Shown: positions 7,490 to 15,396, numbered from the stretch's first letter. The stretch is 15,396 nucleotides of DNA from Bacteroidota bacterium (GCA_024278155.1 JAJRTT010000222.1:1-15396), one strand, 5' to 3'. The notes: generated by a model not told the origin, from the letters alone. Numbers and translations are program-made.

Positions 7490-10400
7490 TTATTTCCGGA
7501 TAACCACCTTTTTATTAATAAGGATATTTTCCCCTTCGATGTGCATATAATACACCCCGGCTTCGGCATCCAGATCAATTGTTTTGCTCAGGTTACCGCT
7601 TACTTCCAGTATTCCCGATTGGTAAACTACTTTGCCAAGGGCATTGTAAACCTTCACGGTCACATCATTGTTAAAACCGTTCAGTTCAAAAGTAAATGAA
7701 CCGGTATTTGGGTTCGGGTAAATTTTCAGGTTGTTTTCGTTGATATTGTCGGCAATGCCCGTACAAATAGAACATTCCACATCAAATGCCTCGGAGAGTT
7801 CACTATCGCCACAATCGTTCATGGCCTTTACCTGTATGGTAACCATCCCCGTGTAGTTTTCCGTCCATTCAATCGTCCCGGTTGTGCCCGTTCCTGTGAT
7901 TGTTCCTGCATCTTCTGGCATAACGCTCCATTCGTACAGGTCGGCACCAACAACATTTGAAATAGTATATTCATTGAACAGCCCATAATTGGTACAGGCC
8001 AATCCTTCACCTGCCGGCATTTCCGGGGAAGCAGGAACTGTACCGACGGTAATATAATCAGCTTTTGAAATGGTGCTGCTGTTTGTGCCGTCAGATACTT
8101 CCAATGTAACATCAAAAACGCCTTCGGTGGCATAAGTTACCGTTGGGTTTTGTTCCGTGGAGGTTTCAGGTGTCCCCCCTTCAAAAACCCAGTTCCAGGA
8201 AGTGGGCGTACCAAAGGTAAGGTCGTTGAAAACAACATCGCCATCCACACAAATGTCTGTTTCGTCTGCCATGAAATCAGCATTCAGGGCTCCTCCCTGC
8301 ATCAAACCAAAGAACACGAGGTATTGGTGCATGAGCTCTTCACGTGTAGAAGGGAAAGTTGCATTGTCCAATCCACCAAATTCATGGGCTGTCCCGATTG
8401 TTTTATAAGTCCCGGCATCATAGGCAACGCCTGTCCCGTATGCAGGGGATTGGTTTTTCAGGATGGTGAAAGCATTGCCGATGGGTTCCAGGTGGTCCAT
8501 ATAACTATTGGCCCCCGAATAGTTGAAAGACATCCCTTCGGTGAAAGTGCCTGTCTGTCCCTGTACTGTTCCCATGTCGCTTGTGCCATCAGTAGTCCCG
8601 TTGATGTTGAACATGGCATGGGCAGCAGTTTGGCTGTCATATGCCCATGTATCGCCACCTTCCATGTACAATGCACCACCATTGTTCAAATAAGCGGCGA
8701 GCACATCACCTTCGGAACTTGTTAAAACGTGTCCTGGATAGATTCCTAGGTTGACAAAAACAGAAGAATACAAATTCAAATCAGCAGGGAAAGCCGTGAG
8801 GGTTTCATAGGAAATCTCCGTGACGTCCAATGCCTGTTCCATTTTTGTTGCAGAAGACCCACTTTCGAGGTTAAGGATAAGAACAGGGATTTGCCCAACT
8901 ACAATGGTGAACATTCCCGAACCGGCTATGCCCATATCGGCTGCCATATCAAAATCAAAATCGGCCATATGCCCGGCAGGTGTGCCCTCATCGGCAGAAA
9001 CGCTGAAAACACCTCCGGTATTTCCACCGGCAGCGAGGTCTCCGTAAGGCACTTCATTTGTGTTGATGGTAATATAAGCATCGCTTGACAACAGATTGGC
9101 CAAAAGGTTGTAGGCTTCCGAGCTGCCAGAGTTTTCACAGTTCACCAGGATGTCAACCGTTTCACCCGGATCAAGTTTGCCGTTATTGTTCCCTGTAGGG
9201 TCGCTGATTTGGAAATCAACATATTCCAAAACAGGTGCATGGCCAATAATACTTATATAGCTTAACCATGTTTCACTTCCGTTTGTGGCACTCACTTCAA
9301 AAGTAACATTGTGCATATCAGGGATATCTTCGGCCACATCATATGCAAATCCATCCTCAACCATTGCAGTTGCGTCAGGGGCAATGTTTCCGTAAGCTTC
9401 GGTACCATCGGTAATTGTGATGTATTCGTCTTCTGAACCAATTGTTACCACAACATTGTCAGCTTGCTCAACACCCACATTTTTTACGGTTATGCTCAAT
9501 AAGTTTGATTCGCCGTAATCCATCATACCGTCACCGTTTCCACCTACTGCATCATTGATCGCGAAATCATCTTTTACAACATAGGGCCCGCTTGGGGGAA
9601 TTACATCCACAACAGCAGTATAGCGATAGAAATTTTGTTTTGTAATAGTAACTATTACCTGGTCGGGAGGAATCTGACCTGGAATCAGGATAGAAACAGG
9701 TGCGCCTGTTGCTTCTGCAGTTCCAATGATTTCACCATTAACGGTAAGGGCGATAAATGCGCCTTCGTTGGCCGAAACATCAAATGAGGTTACCCCGGCA
9801 TATAAAATCGGGTTATGGCTTACGGCCAGGTCCTGGGGCACTTCAGAATAAACAGTGGTAAAAGCATCACCGTGCATATGGAAAAGGTTATAGGTTACCT
9901 CTTTGTTGTCCACATTGTAAGGCCATGAGGATTGCTGTAAAAAGTATTTACCGGCTGCATTTCCAAAAGCGGGCATTACATCCCTCGAATCGGGCGTTGT
10001 TCCATAATCAGGGAGGAAATCGGGCCATTGGTTATCATAAGCTCCCCAAACATAAGTGTCATTTACAAAAGAATAAGAAACCTCGGAAGCGGCAATAAGC
10101 CCAAGTGCACCTGAATTTTCGCCACCCGAAGTATAACGGTGGAATTTCTCGGCAAAACATTCGCCCGAAATATTGTATTTTCCCGTGAGGCAGTTGATCG
10201 ACCAGATGAAAGTAAGGTCTGTATTGTTCAGGCTGTTGATGTTCGAGCTTTGGAACGAAGGTTCTCCCCAACCTGTTTCAGAACCATGGTCGCGGTGCTG
10301 GAGGATAAAAGCGCCATCGTTGATGCCGTTCACCACATCCTGTGCACTTCCGTTCCATGTACAGTTTACCTCTGAAGGTGAGGCAGGGATATAACCCAAT

Positions 10401-11755
10401 CCATTGGGGCCAAATACATTCAGGACAGTTCCTGTGTTTGTGGCAGTTGACCAGGGATCGGAATTTGGGTTTCCCGAATATGTTTTATTGATACGATTTG
10501 GGCTTTTCCCCAATTCGTTTTCCCAGAAACCGGCAACGGATTCGGAACATATCTGGAACCATCTTTCCGTTTGAAAACCAAGGGCCGTAATGGGATGGTC
10601 GTAAAAATCGGCACTTGTTGGAGGTGTGCGTTCATAGTTCAGGAATTTGGTGACCATCACTTCTAATTGTCCGGCATGTTGTGCTGTCATACGTGCAAAT
10701 ACGATATCGGGCATGTCATTGCCACTTACATCAGCAAGGATATTGTCAGAAACACAATAGCTGTTCCAGATAGGCGAGGTGATGCTATTGGCGGCATTGC
10801 TTCCGTAATCCCCAAGCAGGAGGACGGCAGAAGGGACAATGTCCCAGGAAGCATAGGCATTGTTGATATAGTTTTCGAGGATGGAAGGTGTGTTTCCCCC
10901 CACATCACCCAAAGTAACCACATCGGTCAGGATTCCCTGAAGTGTGCGGAACACCTTGATCGAATCTGCCCATTGCTGGAAAATAGCATCCGTAGGCGTG
11001 ATGATCAGATAATCGCAACCCGTGGCTTTCGTTCCAATATTTTGGTTATAGTCAACTTTGGGAAGTGAAGCATGGTTCAGGAACATATCGTTCATCAAGG
11101 GATCCCAAAAACGGCTGCGCAAGCGGTCTTCACCAAAATGATTTGAGCCCCCTTCAAAAGCAACTTCGATTTTCACGTCCCTGTAAACCTTCAGTTCTTT
11201 GGTCACCGGATTGTACTGAAAAGGTGTAATACCAAGCATTACGGCATCGACTCCCCTGATTTGCGCAACTTTTGACAATTGAAAAGGCTCTGCCGGATAG
11301 AAAGCATCTTTTTGGTATATGGATGCGTTTTTTGCAAATTCCAACGGGCCATCTTCGGTATCCCAGGGAATACGCGGCGCCGGGGACATTTCAATATCCT
11401 TGAATGTTTCTGTCCTGAACGAAATGATTTTCAGGCTGGCTTTTGCACCTTCGGGAATGGCAAGGTACCTTCCGTTTCCCGGTAAATTGGGCGCGCCTTC
11501 ATTGTTTGGCAACAGAACGCCCGGCAAACTGATGACATCCATTGACTCGCCATTGATCAGGCTTTTTGAAATATCAAAATTGCGGATCGAAAAATTGATT
11601 TCAACGCCGCTTGATTTTTGGCTCGTTACCGAAAAGCCCTCGTTTCCCCAACTGTCGTTATAGGAAATGTTCCCGGCAAACGTTGTCGTTACCGAAAAGA
11701 GTAACCCGGCAAAAAGCAATAATGCCAGTTTTTGTAAATGTTTTTTCATAATCAT
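7490..11755 (-). CDS. Gingipain-family (peptidase C25) protease with amidotransferase-like, PKD and T9SS domains
   Basis: The product has 1421 residues from the ATG at 11755; an ATG two codons later (11749, MKKHLQK) starts the signal peptide equally well. The order is: signal peptide (about 3-27), C25 propeptide (to about 245; FQYNPVTKELKVYRDV), C25 catalytic domain (about 247-637), Ig-like domain (640-722), and two CARDB-like domains opening with GNGDGMMDYGE (about 734) and GNNNGKLDPGETV (about 850). Then come an amidotransferase/ThuA-like domain (954-1152), a PKD domain (1157-1233), an Ig-like domain (about 1240-1330) and a T9SS type A tail (1340-1421; IYPNPNTGSF, GVYYMHI). The likely catalytic His is H490 in HRDHGSE and the nucleophile is C522 in SINCLTG; HGSE matches the RgpB active-site context. 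It starts 32 nt after the M14 carboxypeptidase gene and shares its C-terminal half (7490 to about 9200) with that gene, so they probably form an operon ending at the 7441-7468 hairpin. It is distinct from the C25 enzyme at 2771-6673. Confidence 0.94.
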   Translation of the reverse strand: MIMKKHLQKLALLLFAGLLFSVTTTFAGNISYNDSWGNEGFSVTSQKSSGVEINFSIRNFDISKSLINGESMDVISLPGVLLPNNEGAPNLPGNGRYLAIPEGAKASLKIISFRTETFKDIEMSPAPRIPWDTEDGPLEFAKNASIYQKDAFYPAEPFQLSKVAQIRGVDAVMLGITPFQYNPVTKELKVYRDVKIEVAFEGGSNHFGEDRLRSRFWDPLMNDMFLNHASLPKVDYNQNIGTKATGCDYLIITPTDAIFQQWADSIKVFRTLQGILTDVVTLGDVGGNTPSILENYINNAYASWDIVPSAVLLLGDYGSNAANSITSPIWNSYCVSDNILADVSGNDMPDIVFARMTAQHAGQLEVMVTKFLNYERTPPTSADFYDHPITALGFQTERWFQICSESVAGFWENELGKSPNRINKTYSGNPNSDPWSTATNTGTVLNVFGPNGLGYIPASPSEVNCTWNGSAQDVVNGINDGAFILQHRDHGSETGWGEPSFQSSNINSLNNTDLTFIWSINCLTGKYNISGECFAEKFHRYTSGGENSGALGLIAASEVSYSFVNDTYVWGAYDNQWPDFLPDYGTTPDSRDVMPAFGNAAGKYFLQQSSWPYNVDNKEVTYNLFHMHGDAFTTVYSEVPQDLAVSHNPILYAGVTSFDVSANEGAFIALTVNGEIIGTAEATGAPVSILIPGQIPPDQVIVTITKQNFYRYTAVVDVIPPSGPYVVKDDFAINDAVGGNGDGMMDYGESNLLSITVKNVGVEQADNVVVTIGSEDEYITITDGTEAYGNIAPDATAMVEDGFAYDVAEDIPDMHNVTFEVSATNGSETWLSYISIIGHAPVLEYVDFQISDPTGNNNGKLDPGETVDILVNCENSGSSEAYNLLANLLSSDAYITINTNEVPYGDLAAGGNTGGVFSVSADEGTPAGHMADFDFDMAADMGIAGSGMFTIVVGQIPVLILNLESGSSATKMEQALDVTEISYETLTAFPADLNLYSSVFVNLGIYPGHVLTSSEGDVLAAYLNNGGALYMEGGDTWAYDSQTAAHAMFNINGTTDGTSDMGTVQGQTGTFTEGMSFNYSGANSYMDHLEPIGNAFTILKNQSPAYGTGVAYDAGTYKTIGTAHEFGGLDNATFPSTREELMHQYLVFFGLMQGGALNADFMADETDICVDGDVVFNDLTFGTPTSWNWVFEGGTPETSTEQNPTVTYATEGVFDVTLEVSDGTNSSTISKADYITVGTVPASPEMPAGEGLACTNYGLFNEYTISNVVGADLYEWSVMPEDAGTITGTGTTGTIEWTENYTGMVTIQVKAMNDCGDSELSEAFDVECSICTGIADNINENNLKIYPNPNTGSFTFELNGFNNDVTVKVYNALGKVVYQSGILEVSGNLSKTIDLDAEAGVYYMHIEGENILINKKVVIRK
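8281..8760. repeat. Copy A of a duplicated DNA segment (amidotransferase-like module)
   Basis: This segment aligns without gaps to 12576-13055 at a constant offset of 4295 nt; I checked three anchor points. By hand count, 8481-8580 matches 12776-12875 at 88 of 100 positions. A 32-nt run (8514-8545 and 12809-12840) is identical. It encodes the most conserved part of the shared C-terminal module of the two adjacent protease genes. Confidence 0.85.
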
Positions 11756-11787
11756 AAGTGGTTTGTTAAATGAATAATTCTCTGTGT

Positions 11788-14700
11788 TTATTTAATTATT
11801 AGTTTTTTCCTTGAATGATAATTAGTTGCATCAATTACGACAAAATATACCCCCGGTTTCAAGTTTTCCAGGGATAACTGAATTTGTGAATTTGCGATAT
11901 CCGGGTTTTTGTCAAAATAAATTGTTTTCCCCAATGAATTGATGATCCTTAAACCGGAAACCTGTGTTAAACGATTATCTGTTTTAATGGTGAATGTGCC
12001 GTTGTTTGGATTAGGATAAATTTCGGTGATTGGATCCTGATCTTCATCAATGCCTTCGCAGAACCAGCAAGCCACTTCAAAGCCTTCAGAATATCCGCTT
12101 TCCCCGCAATCGTTCATGGCTTTTGTGCTAATGGAAGCTGTTCCTTCCCATCCAAAAACCCACTCAACAGTGCCCGTTGTTCCAGTCCCGGAAATCACCC
12201 CTGCTTCAGAAGGGGAAAGGACCCATTCGTGGGAGACGGCATTTGGAACAGAAGGAACCGAGTAATCCGAGTTGCTTGTATAGTTTGTACAAACGAAATC
12301 TTCACCCTCGGGCATTTCCGGTGTGTCCGGTGTTGTGCTTACATGGATATAATCGGCCTCGGTAACCGTGGTGCTGTTTGTCCCGTCCGAAACTTCCAGC
12401 GTAACGTCATAGATACCGGCAATATCATAAACCACGTTTGGGTTTTGTTCTGTGGAAGTTTCGGGCGTTCCCCCCTCAAAAGTCCATGACCAGGATGTTG
12501 GGGTCCCGGCTGAATTATCGATGAAAGAAACTTCGTCAGTTATACAAATATCCGTTGCATCGGCCAAGAAATCCGCAATCAAGGCATCTCCCTGCATCAA
12601 GCCAAAAAATAGCAGGTACTGGTGCATCAATTCTTCTTTTGTGGAAGGGAAAGCCGCATCGTCCAACCCACCAAATTCGTGGGAAGCGCCAATGGTTTTA
12701 TAATTTCCCCCTTCATAGGCAACTGCAGTTCCATAGGAAGGCGATTGATTTTCAAGGATGATAAATGCCTCTCCGATGGGCTCAAGGTGGTCCATATAAC
12801 TGTTGGCGCCCGAATAGTTGAAAGACATCCCTTCGGTGAATGTAGTGGTCTGTCCCTGAACTGTGCCCATGTCACTGCTACCGTCATTTGTCCCGTTAAT
12901 ATTAAAAAGGAAATGTGCGGCCGTTTGTGTATCATAGGCCCATGTGTCGCCACCTTCCATGTACAATGCGCCTCCATTGTTAAGGTAACTGGAAAGGAGA
13001 TCGCCTTCCAAAGCTGTGAGTACATGTCCCGGATAAATCCCAAGGTTGACGAAAATGGATGAGTAAATACTTAGATTGCTTGGAAAGCTTGTTACATAAT
13101 CGGCGGACAGGCCATTTGCGGCAATTGCATCCTGCATTTCGGCGCCACTTCCCTGATTGGGGTCAAGGTCGAGGATCAGCACAGGAACCTGGCCTACCAT
13201 GAAGTTCATGGTGAAATCCGTTGTATAGCTTCCTCCGTTTGAAGTAATGTTCAGGTTGATTTCAACCGGTTGTCCTGTGGGCGTATTATCATCGGCAGTA
13301 ATCGTAAAGGTCCCGGTGGCCGTTTCCCCAACGGCAACATCGCCCAAAGAAACATTTCCATTGTCAATACTTACCCAGGTGGATGTGGTGGAAATCATTC
13401 CATCGGTATTCTCCGCCAGCATATCCCCATTATTTTTAATGACAATGTTCAGGTCAACGGTTTCCCCCGGATCTATTTTACCGTTGTTGTTCCCACTGTT
13501 ATCGTCCACTTCATAATCGAGCAATACGATATAAACACCCGAAATGGGCTCAAGGGCTTCCATGGCGTCCAAATCAAAACCGGCATCGGCAACGTTCCCT
13601 GAACCATCGCCATCATCCACTATTTTTACGAATTGCGTTTCGGGAAGCCCTGATAAACCCAAATCAAAATCGGCAGTTCCAGTTCCTGTCCCCAAGCTGA
13701 GCCAGGGGCCGTCAATAGTTTCGCCGGCATAAAGGGTGTAACTTTCGGAAGAAGAACTTCCTTCGTGCACACGGATGTCAGGGCCTGCGCCATCAGCTAT
13801 CGGGAATTGCATATCGAGGATGCACCATCCACTTTTCCCTATGGAATAATAAATATTATCGGGCGGGCCTATCACCGCTTTAGTGTTGCCTTCATCGGCT
13901 TCGTTGTTGCCCGCTATTTGTGAAGCAGAAAATTTATAAACGTATTGTCCATCGAGTGGTTGGAGTTGGAAATCCGTTGTAGTCGCATTATTTGAAGTTA
14001 CAACAACATTATCAATGGTTTGCGTTTCGTATCCATTGGCAACCACTTTTATGGAATAGGTCCCGGGAAGGATGTACTTATGATAATCCCCGGCAGTCGG
14101 GTCAGAAAAGCAAGGCATATAATCGTCAACGAAAACCACTGCTGTTACAGGATCCCCGGTATTGGCATCCGTAATTGCCCCCTGCACACCATATCCCGAA
14201 CATTCGATCATGGCCAGCATGGAAGGATAATTATAATTGTAGTACATCATGATTTGCGAAGCGGGTGGTTGCTTGCTATTGGAAATTTCCATGGACCAGG
14301 AGATGGAGCCCTGGATACCGTAGTTGGAATCCTTGGTACTTCCGTTGATGGCATACATTCCCGTGTTTCCTTGTCCGTATTCAAGATTGGCATAGCCTGA
14401 AATATTGGAATAAACCCCGGCAAGTTGATTGATATGGTTCCAATCGGGAGGTGAACTGGAACGATAGCTCCATGGTAACGAAATATATTCGGTCCCGCTA
14501 TGGTAAGTGGTATGTACCACAAATTGGTTATTGTACATACATGCACGCAAAGCCTTGGATTCGGGCTGCGACCAGTATCCGGTGCTTCCTCCCCAGCCGT
14601 CCCACATATAGGCCCAGTCGCGGTTCAGGTCCACTCCATTGCTGTTTTCGCGGCTCATGTTTTCCCTTCCCCAGGGGTTCACCATCAGGTAAAGCCAGAT

Positions 14701-15285
14701 TTCACGGTTATCTACCAAAGTTGTGATATCAGGGTTGTTCCCGTATTGCAAACACAGGTCGCGGGCAAAGCGGATCACGTTTTCCGCACCCCCTATTTCG
14801 TCCCCGTGGATACCGCCATCGAACAAAACTTCCGCTTCGGGCTCATCCGTTAAAACATTGTCACTGATTTTTAGGGCCGTTAGTTCATATTGCCCGGTGG
14901 CATCGGTCCCAAAAACATAGCGTTTGCAAATACCGGGGAAATGGGTTTCGAGGCTGTCGGCCAATTCGATTATATCATCATAGGAATGGTATGCGTCTTT
15001 TGTTAGCCAAAAATTCTCATAATGATCGTTTAGGTTTTTGATTTCTATTTCAAAAGAGAGACCGGCAGCTTCAATAAGTTCGAGTTCTTTGGGTATAAGC
15101 CAGGTGGTTATTTCATTCAAGCCAAGGCTACCGACCTCATAATTCAAATTCAAACTATTTATTATTGCAATATCCTGTGGGATGGCGATTTCAATTTTTA
15201 CCTGCATTTCGTTGGGCCGCCAGCCATCGGCAAAGGATTGTAAAAAGCTAAAAACAATTAAGGAGGAGAGTAAAAGATTCTTCAT
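11788..15285 (-). CDS. Secreted M14 zinc carboxypeptidase with amidotransferase-like, PKD and T9SS domains
   Basis: The product is a metallocarboxypeptidase. I chose the ATG at 15285 (1165 residues) because it opens a clean signal peptide (MKNLLLSSLIVFSFLQSFADG); an in-frame ATG at 15327 would add 14 residues with no signal character. The M14 domain (about 91-371) has the full active-site set: zinc ligands H160 and E163 in GGIHGDE, N221-R222 in GVDLNRDW, zinc ligand H262 in YHSGTEY and catalytic E333 in SWSMEIS. A carboxypeptidase regulatory-like domain (363-446) and a lectin-like beta domain (447-578) follow. Then come a CARDB-like domain opening with GNNNGKIDPGETV (592), an amidotransferase/ThuA-like domain (697-895), a PKD domain (902-978), an Ig-like domain and a T9SS type A tail (1083-1165; IYPNPNNGTF, GVYFVVI). 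The architecture resembles P. gingivalis CPG70, which removes C-terminal Lys/Arg; specificity here is inferred only. It is the first gene of a probable two-gene operon with the C25 gene 32 nt downstream. Confidence 0.94.
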   Translation of the reverse strand: MKNLLLSSLIVFSFLQSFADGWRPNEMQVKIEIAIPQDIAIINSLNLNYEVGSLGLNEITTWLIPKELELIEAAGLSFEIEIKNLNDHYENFWLTKDAYHSYDDIIELADSLETHFPGICKRYVFGTDATGQYELTALKISDNVLTDEPEAEVLFDGGIHGDEIGGAENVIRFARDLCLQYGNNPDITTLVDNREIWLYLMVNPWGRENMSRENSNGVDLNRDWAYMWDGWGGSTGYWSQPESKALRACMYNNQFVVHTTYHSGTEYISLPWSYRSSSPPDWNHINQLAGVYSNISGYANLEYGQGNTGMYAINGSTKDSNYGIQGSISWSMEISNSKQPPASQIMMYYNYNYPSMLAMIECSGYGVQGAITDANTGDPVTAVVFVDDYMPCFSDPTAGDYHKYILPGTYSIKVVANGYETQTIDNVVVTSNNATTTDFQLQPLDGQYVYKFSASQIAGNNEADEGNTKAVIGPPDNIYYSIGKSGWCILDMQFPIADGAGPDIRVHEGSSSSESYTLYAGETIDGPWLSLGTGTGTADFDLGLSGLPETQFVKIVDDGDGSGNVADAGFDLDAMEALEPISGVYIVLLDYEVDDNSGNNNGKIDPGETVDLNIVIKNNGDMLAENTDGMISTTSTWVSIDNGNVSLGDVAVGETATGTFTITADDNTPTGQPVEINLNITSNGGSYTTDFTMNFMVGQVPVLILDLDPNQGSGAEMQDAIAANGLSADYVTSFPSNLSIYSSIFVNLGIYPGHVLTALEGDLLSSYLNNGGALYMEGGDTWAYDTQTAAHFLFNINGTNDGSSDMGTVQGQTTTFTEGMSFNYSGANSYMDHLEPIGEAFIILENQSPSYGTAVAYEGGNYKTIGASHEFGGLDDAAFPSTKEELMHQYLLFFGLMQGDALIADFLADATDICITDEVSFIDNSAGTPTSWSWTFEGGTPETSTEQNPNVVYDIAGIYDVTLEVSDGTNSTTVTEADYIHVSTTPDTPEMPEGEDFVCTNYTSNSDYSVPSVPNAVSHEWVLSPSEAGVISGTGTTGTVEWVFGWEGTASISTKAMNDCGESGYSEGFEVACWFCEGIDEDQDPITEIYPNPNNGTFTIKTDNRLTQVSGLRIINSLGKTIYFDKNPDIANSQIQLSLENLKPGVYFVVIDATNYHSRKKLIIK
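12576..13055. repeat. Copy B of a duplicated DNA segment (amidotransferase-like module)
   Basis: This is the partner of 8281-8760, in the same orientation with no indels over about 480 nt. It lies in the carboxypeptidase gene. Outside this core the similarity continues at protein level over the whole C-terminal half (about 11788-13510 against 7490-9200), but weaker and with small length differences. Confidence 0.85.
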
Positions 15286-15302
15286 GGGCAAATAATCAAT
15301 TG

Positions 15303-15322
15303 TTTTTGTATTGATACAAAAA
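15303..15322. repeat. Perfect 9-bp palindrome in the carboxypeptidase gene leader
   Basis: TTTTTGTAT and ATACAAAAA are exact inverted copies separated by TG. It lies 18 nt upstream of the preferred ATG at 15285, and inside the coding region only if the 15327 ATG is used. It could be an operator or a 5'-UTR hairpin. As an intrinsic terminator it is weak, because the stem is AT-rich. Confidence 0.6.
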
Positions 15323-15337
15323 GACATTGGGACGGGA

Positions 15338-15393
15338 AAAAAGGTTGTACAAATAGAATGGTTCTAAATAAGTGGGGACAGGGTAACCTTTTT
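15338..15393. repeat. Inverted repeat with GGGACrGG motifs at the window edge
   Basis: AAAAAGGTT (15338-15346) and AACCTTTTT (15385-15393) are perfect 9-bp inverted copies 38 nt apart. Each sits beside a G-rich motif: gggacggg at 15329-15336 and ggggacaggg at 15374-15383. The pattern resembles palindromic intergenic repeats, but it reaches almost to the window end, so its true extent is unknown. The promoter of the carboxypeptidase operon should lie in or near this stretch. Confidence 0.4.
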
Positions 15394-15396
15394 GCC

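Noticed and set aside
8150..8725. 191-codon plus-strand frame, with a similar antisense frame at 12622-13062
   Set aside because: Both are antisense shadows of the duplicated amidotransferase-like module; they resemble each other only because the sense genes do.
15286..15327. Extending the carboxypeptidase to the ATG at 15327
   Set aside because: The 14 extra residues would precede a complete signal peptide, and the palindrome at 15303-15322 fits better as leader DNA.
1..15396. CRISPR array, tRNA, rRNA, or insertion sequence
   Set aside because: No regularly spaced short repeats, tRNA-like cloverleaf, rRNA segment or transposase frame was seen; nearly all the DNA is accounted for by the secreted-protein genes.

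Overview
The window comes from a member of the Bacteroidota. Three of the large secreted proteins end in a type IX secretion system (T9SS) type A C-terminal sorting domain (YPNPxxGxF ... GVYF/GVYY ... K-rich end). The gingipain-type C25 proteases, CPG70-like M14 carboxypeptidase, GEVED domain and BNR-repeat protein are all typical of this phylum. No clear Shine-Dalgarno sequences precede the starts, and one perfect TAnnTTTG Bacteroidota -7 box is visible. I cannot place it below phylum; the content resembles free-living, protein-degrading marine or sediment lineages.

Layout, left to right. (1) 1-2443, minus: the first 814 codons of a secreted protein with five Asp-box (BNR) repeats, a fibronectin III-like domain and a GEVED domain. 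Its 3' end lies beyond the left edge. (2) 2444-2770: an intergenic stretch whose right end is a strong terminator for the next gene. (3) 2771-6673, minus: a 1300-residue C25 (gingipain-family) cysteine protease with propeptide, adhesin-like domains and T9SS tail. (4) 6868-7422, plus: a small outer-membrane beta-barrel-type gene interrupted by one in-frame TAG at 7270-7272. (5) 7441-7468: a hairpin terminator between convergent genes. (6) 7490-11755, minus: a second, divergent C25 protease of 1421 residues. (7) 11788-15285, minus: a 1165-residue M14 zinc carboxypeptidase, 32 nt upstream of gene 6 and probably cotranscribed with it. (8) 15286-15396: a leader/upstream region with a perfect 9-bp palindrome and part of a further inverted repeat.

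The genes look like an extracellular protein-degradation locus whose products are exported by T9SS. The M14/C25 pair recalls the gingipain plus CPG70 partnership of Porphyromonas gingivalis, in which an endopeptidase makes new C-termini and a carboxypeptidase trims them. Here they are adjacent and share almost the same C-terminal half: a CARDB-like domain, an amidotransferase/ThuA-like domain, a PKD domain, an Ig-like domain and the T9SS tail. Within that half, DNA runs of about 480 nt align without gaps at a constant offset of 4295 nt.

The points most worth a second look are this shared module with its unexplained amidotransferase-like domain inside secreted proteases, and the amber codon in the small outer-membrane gene.
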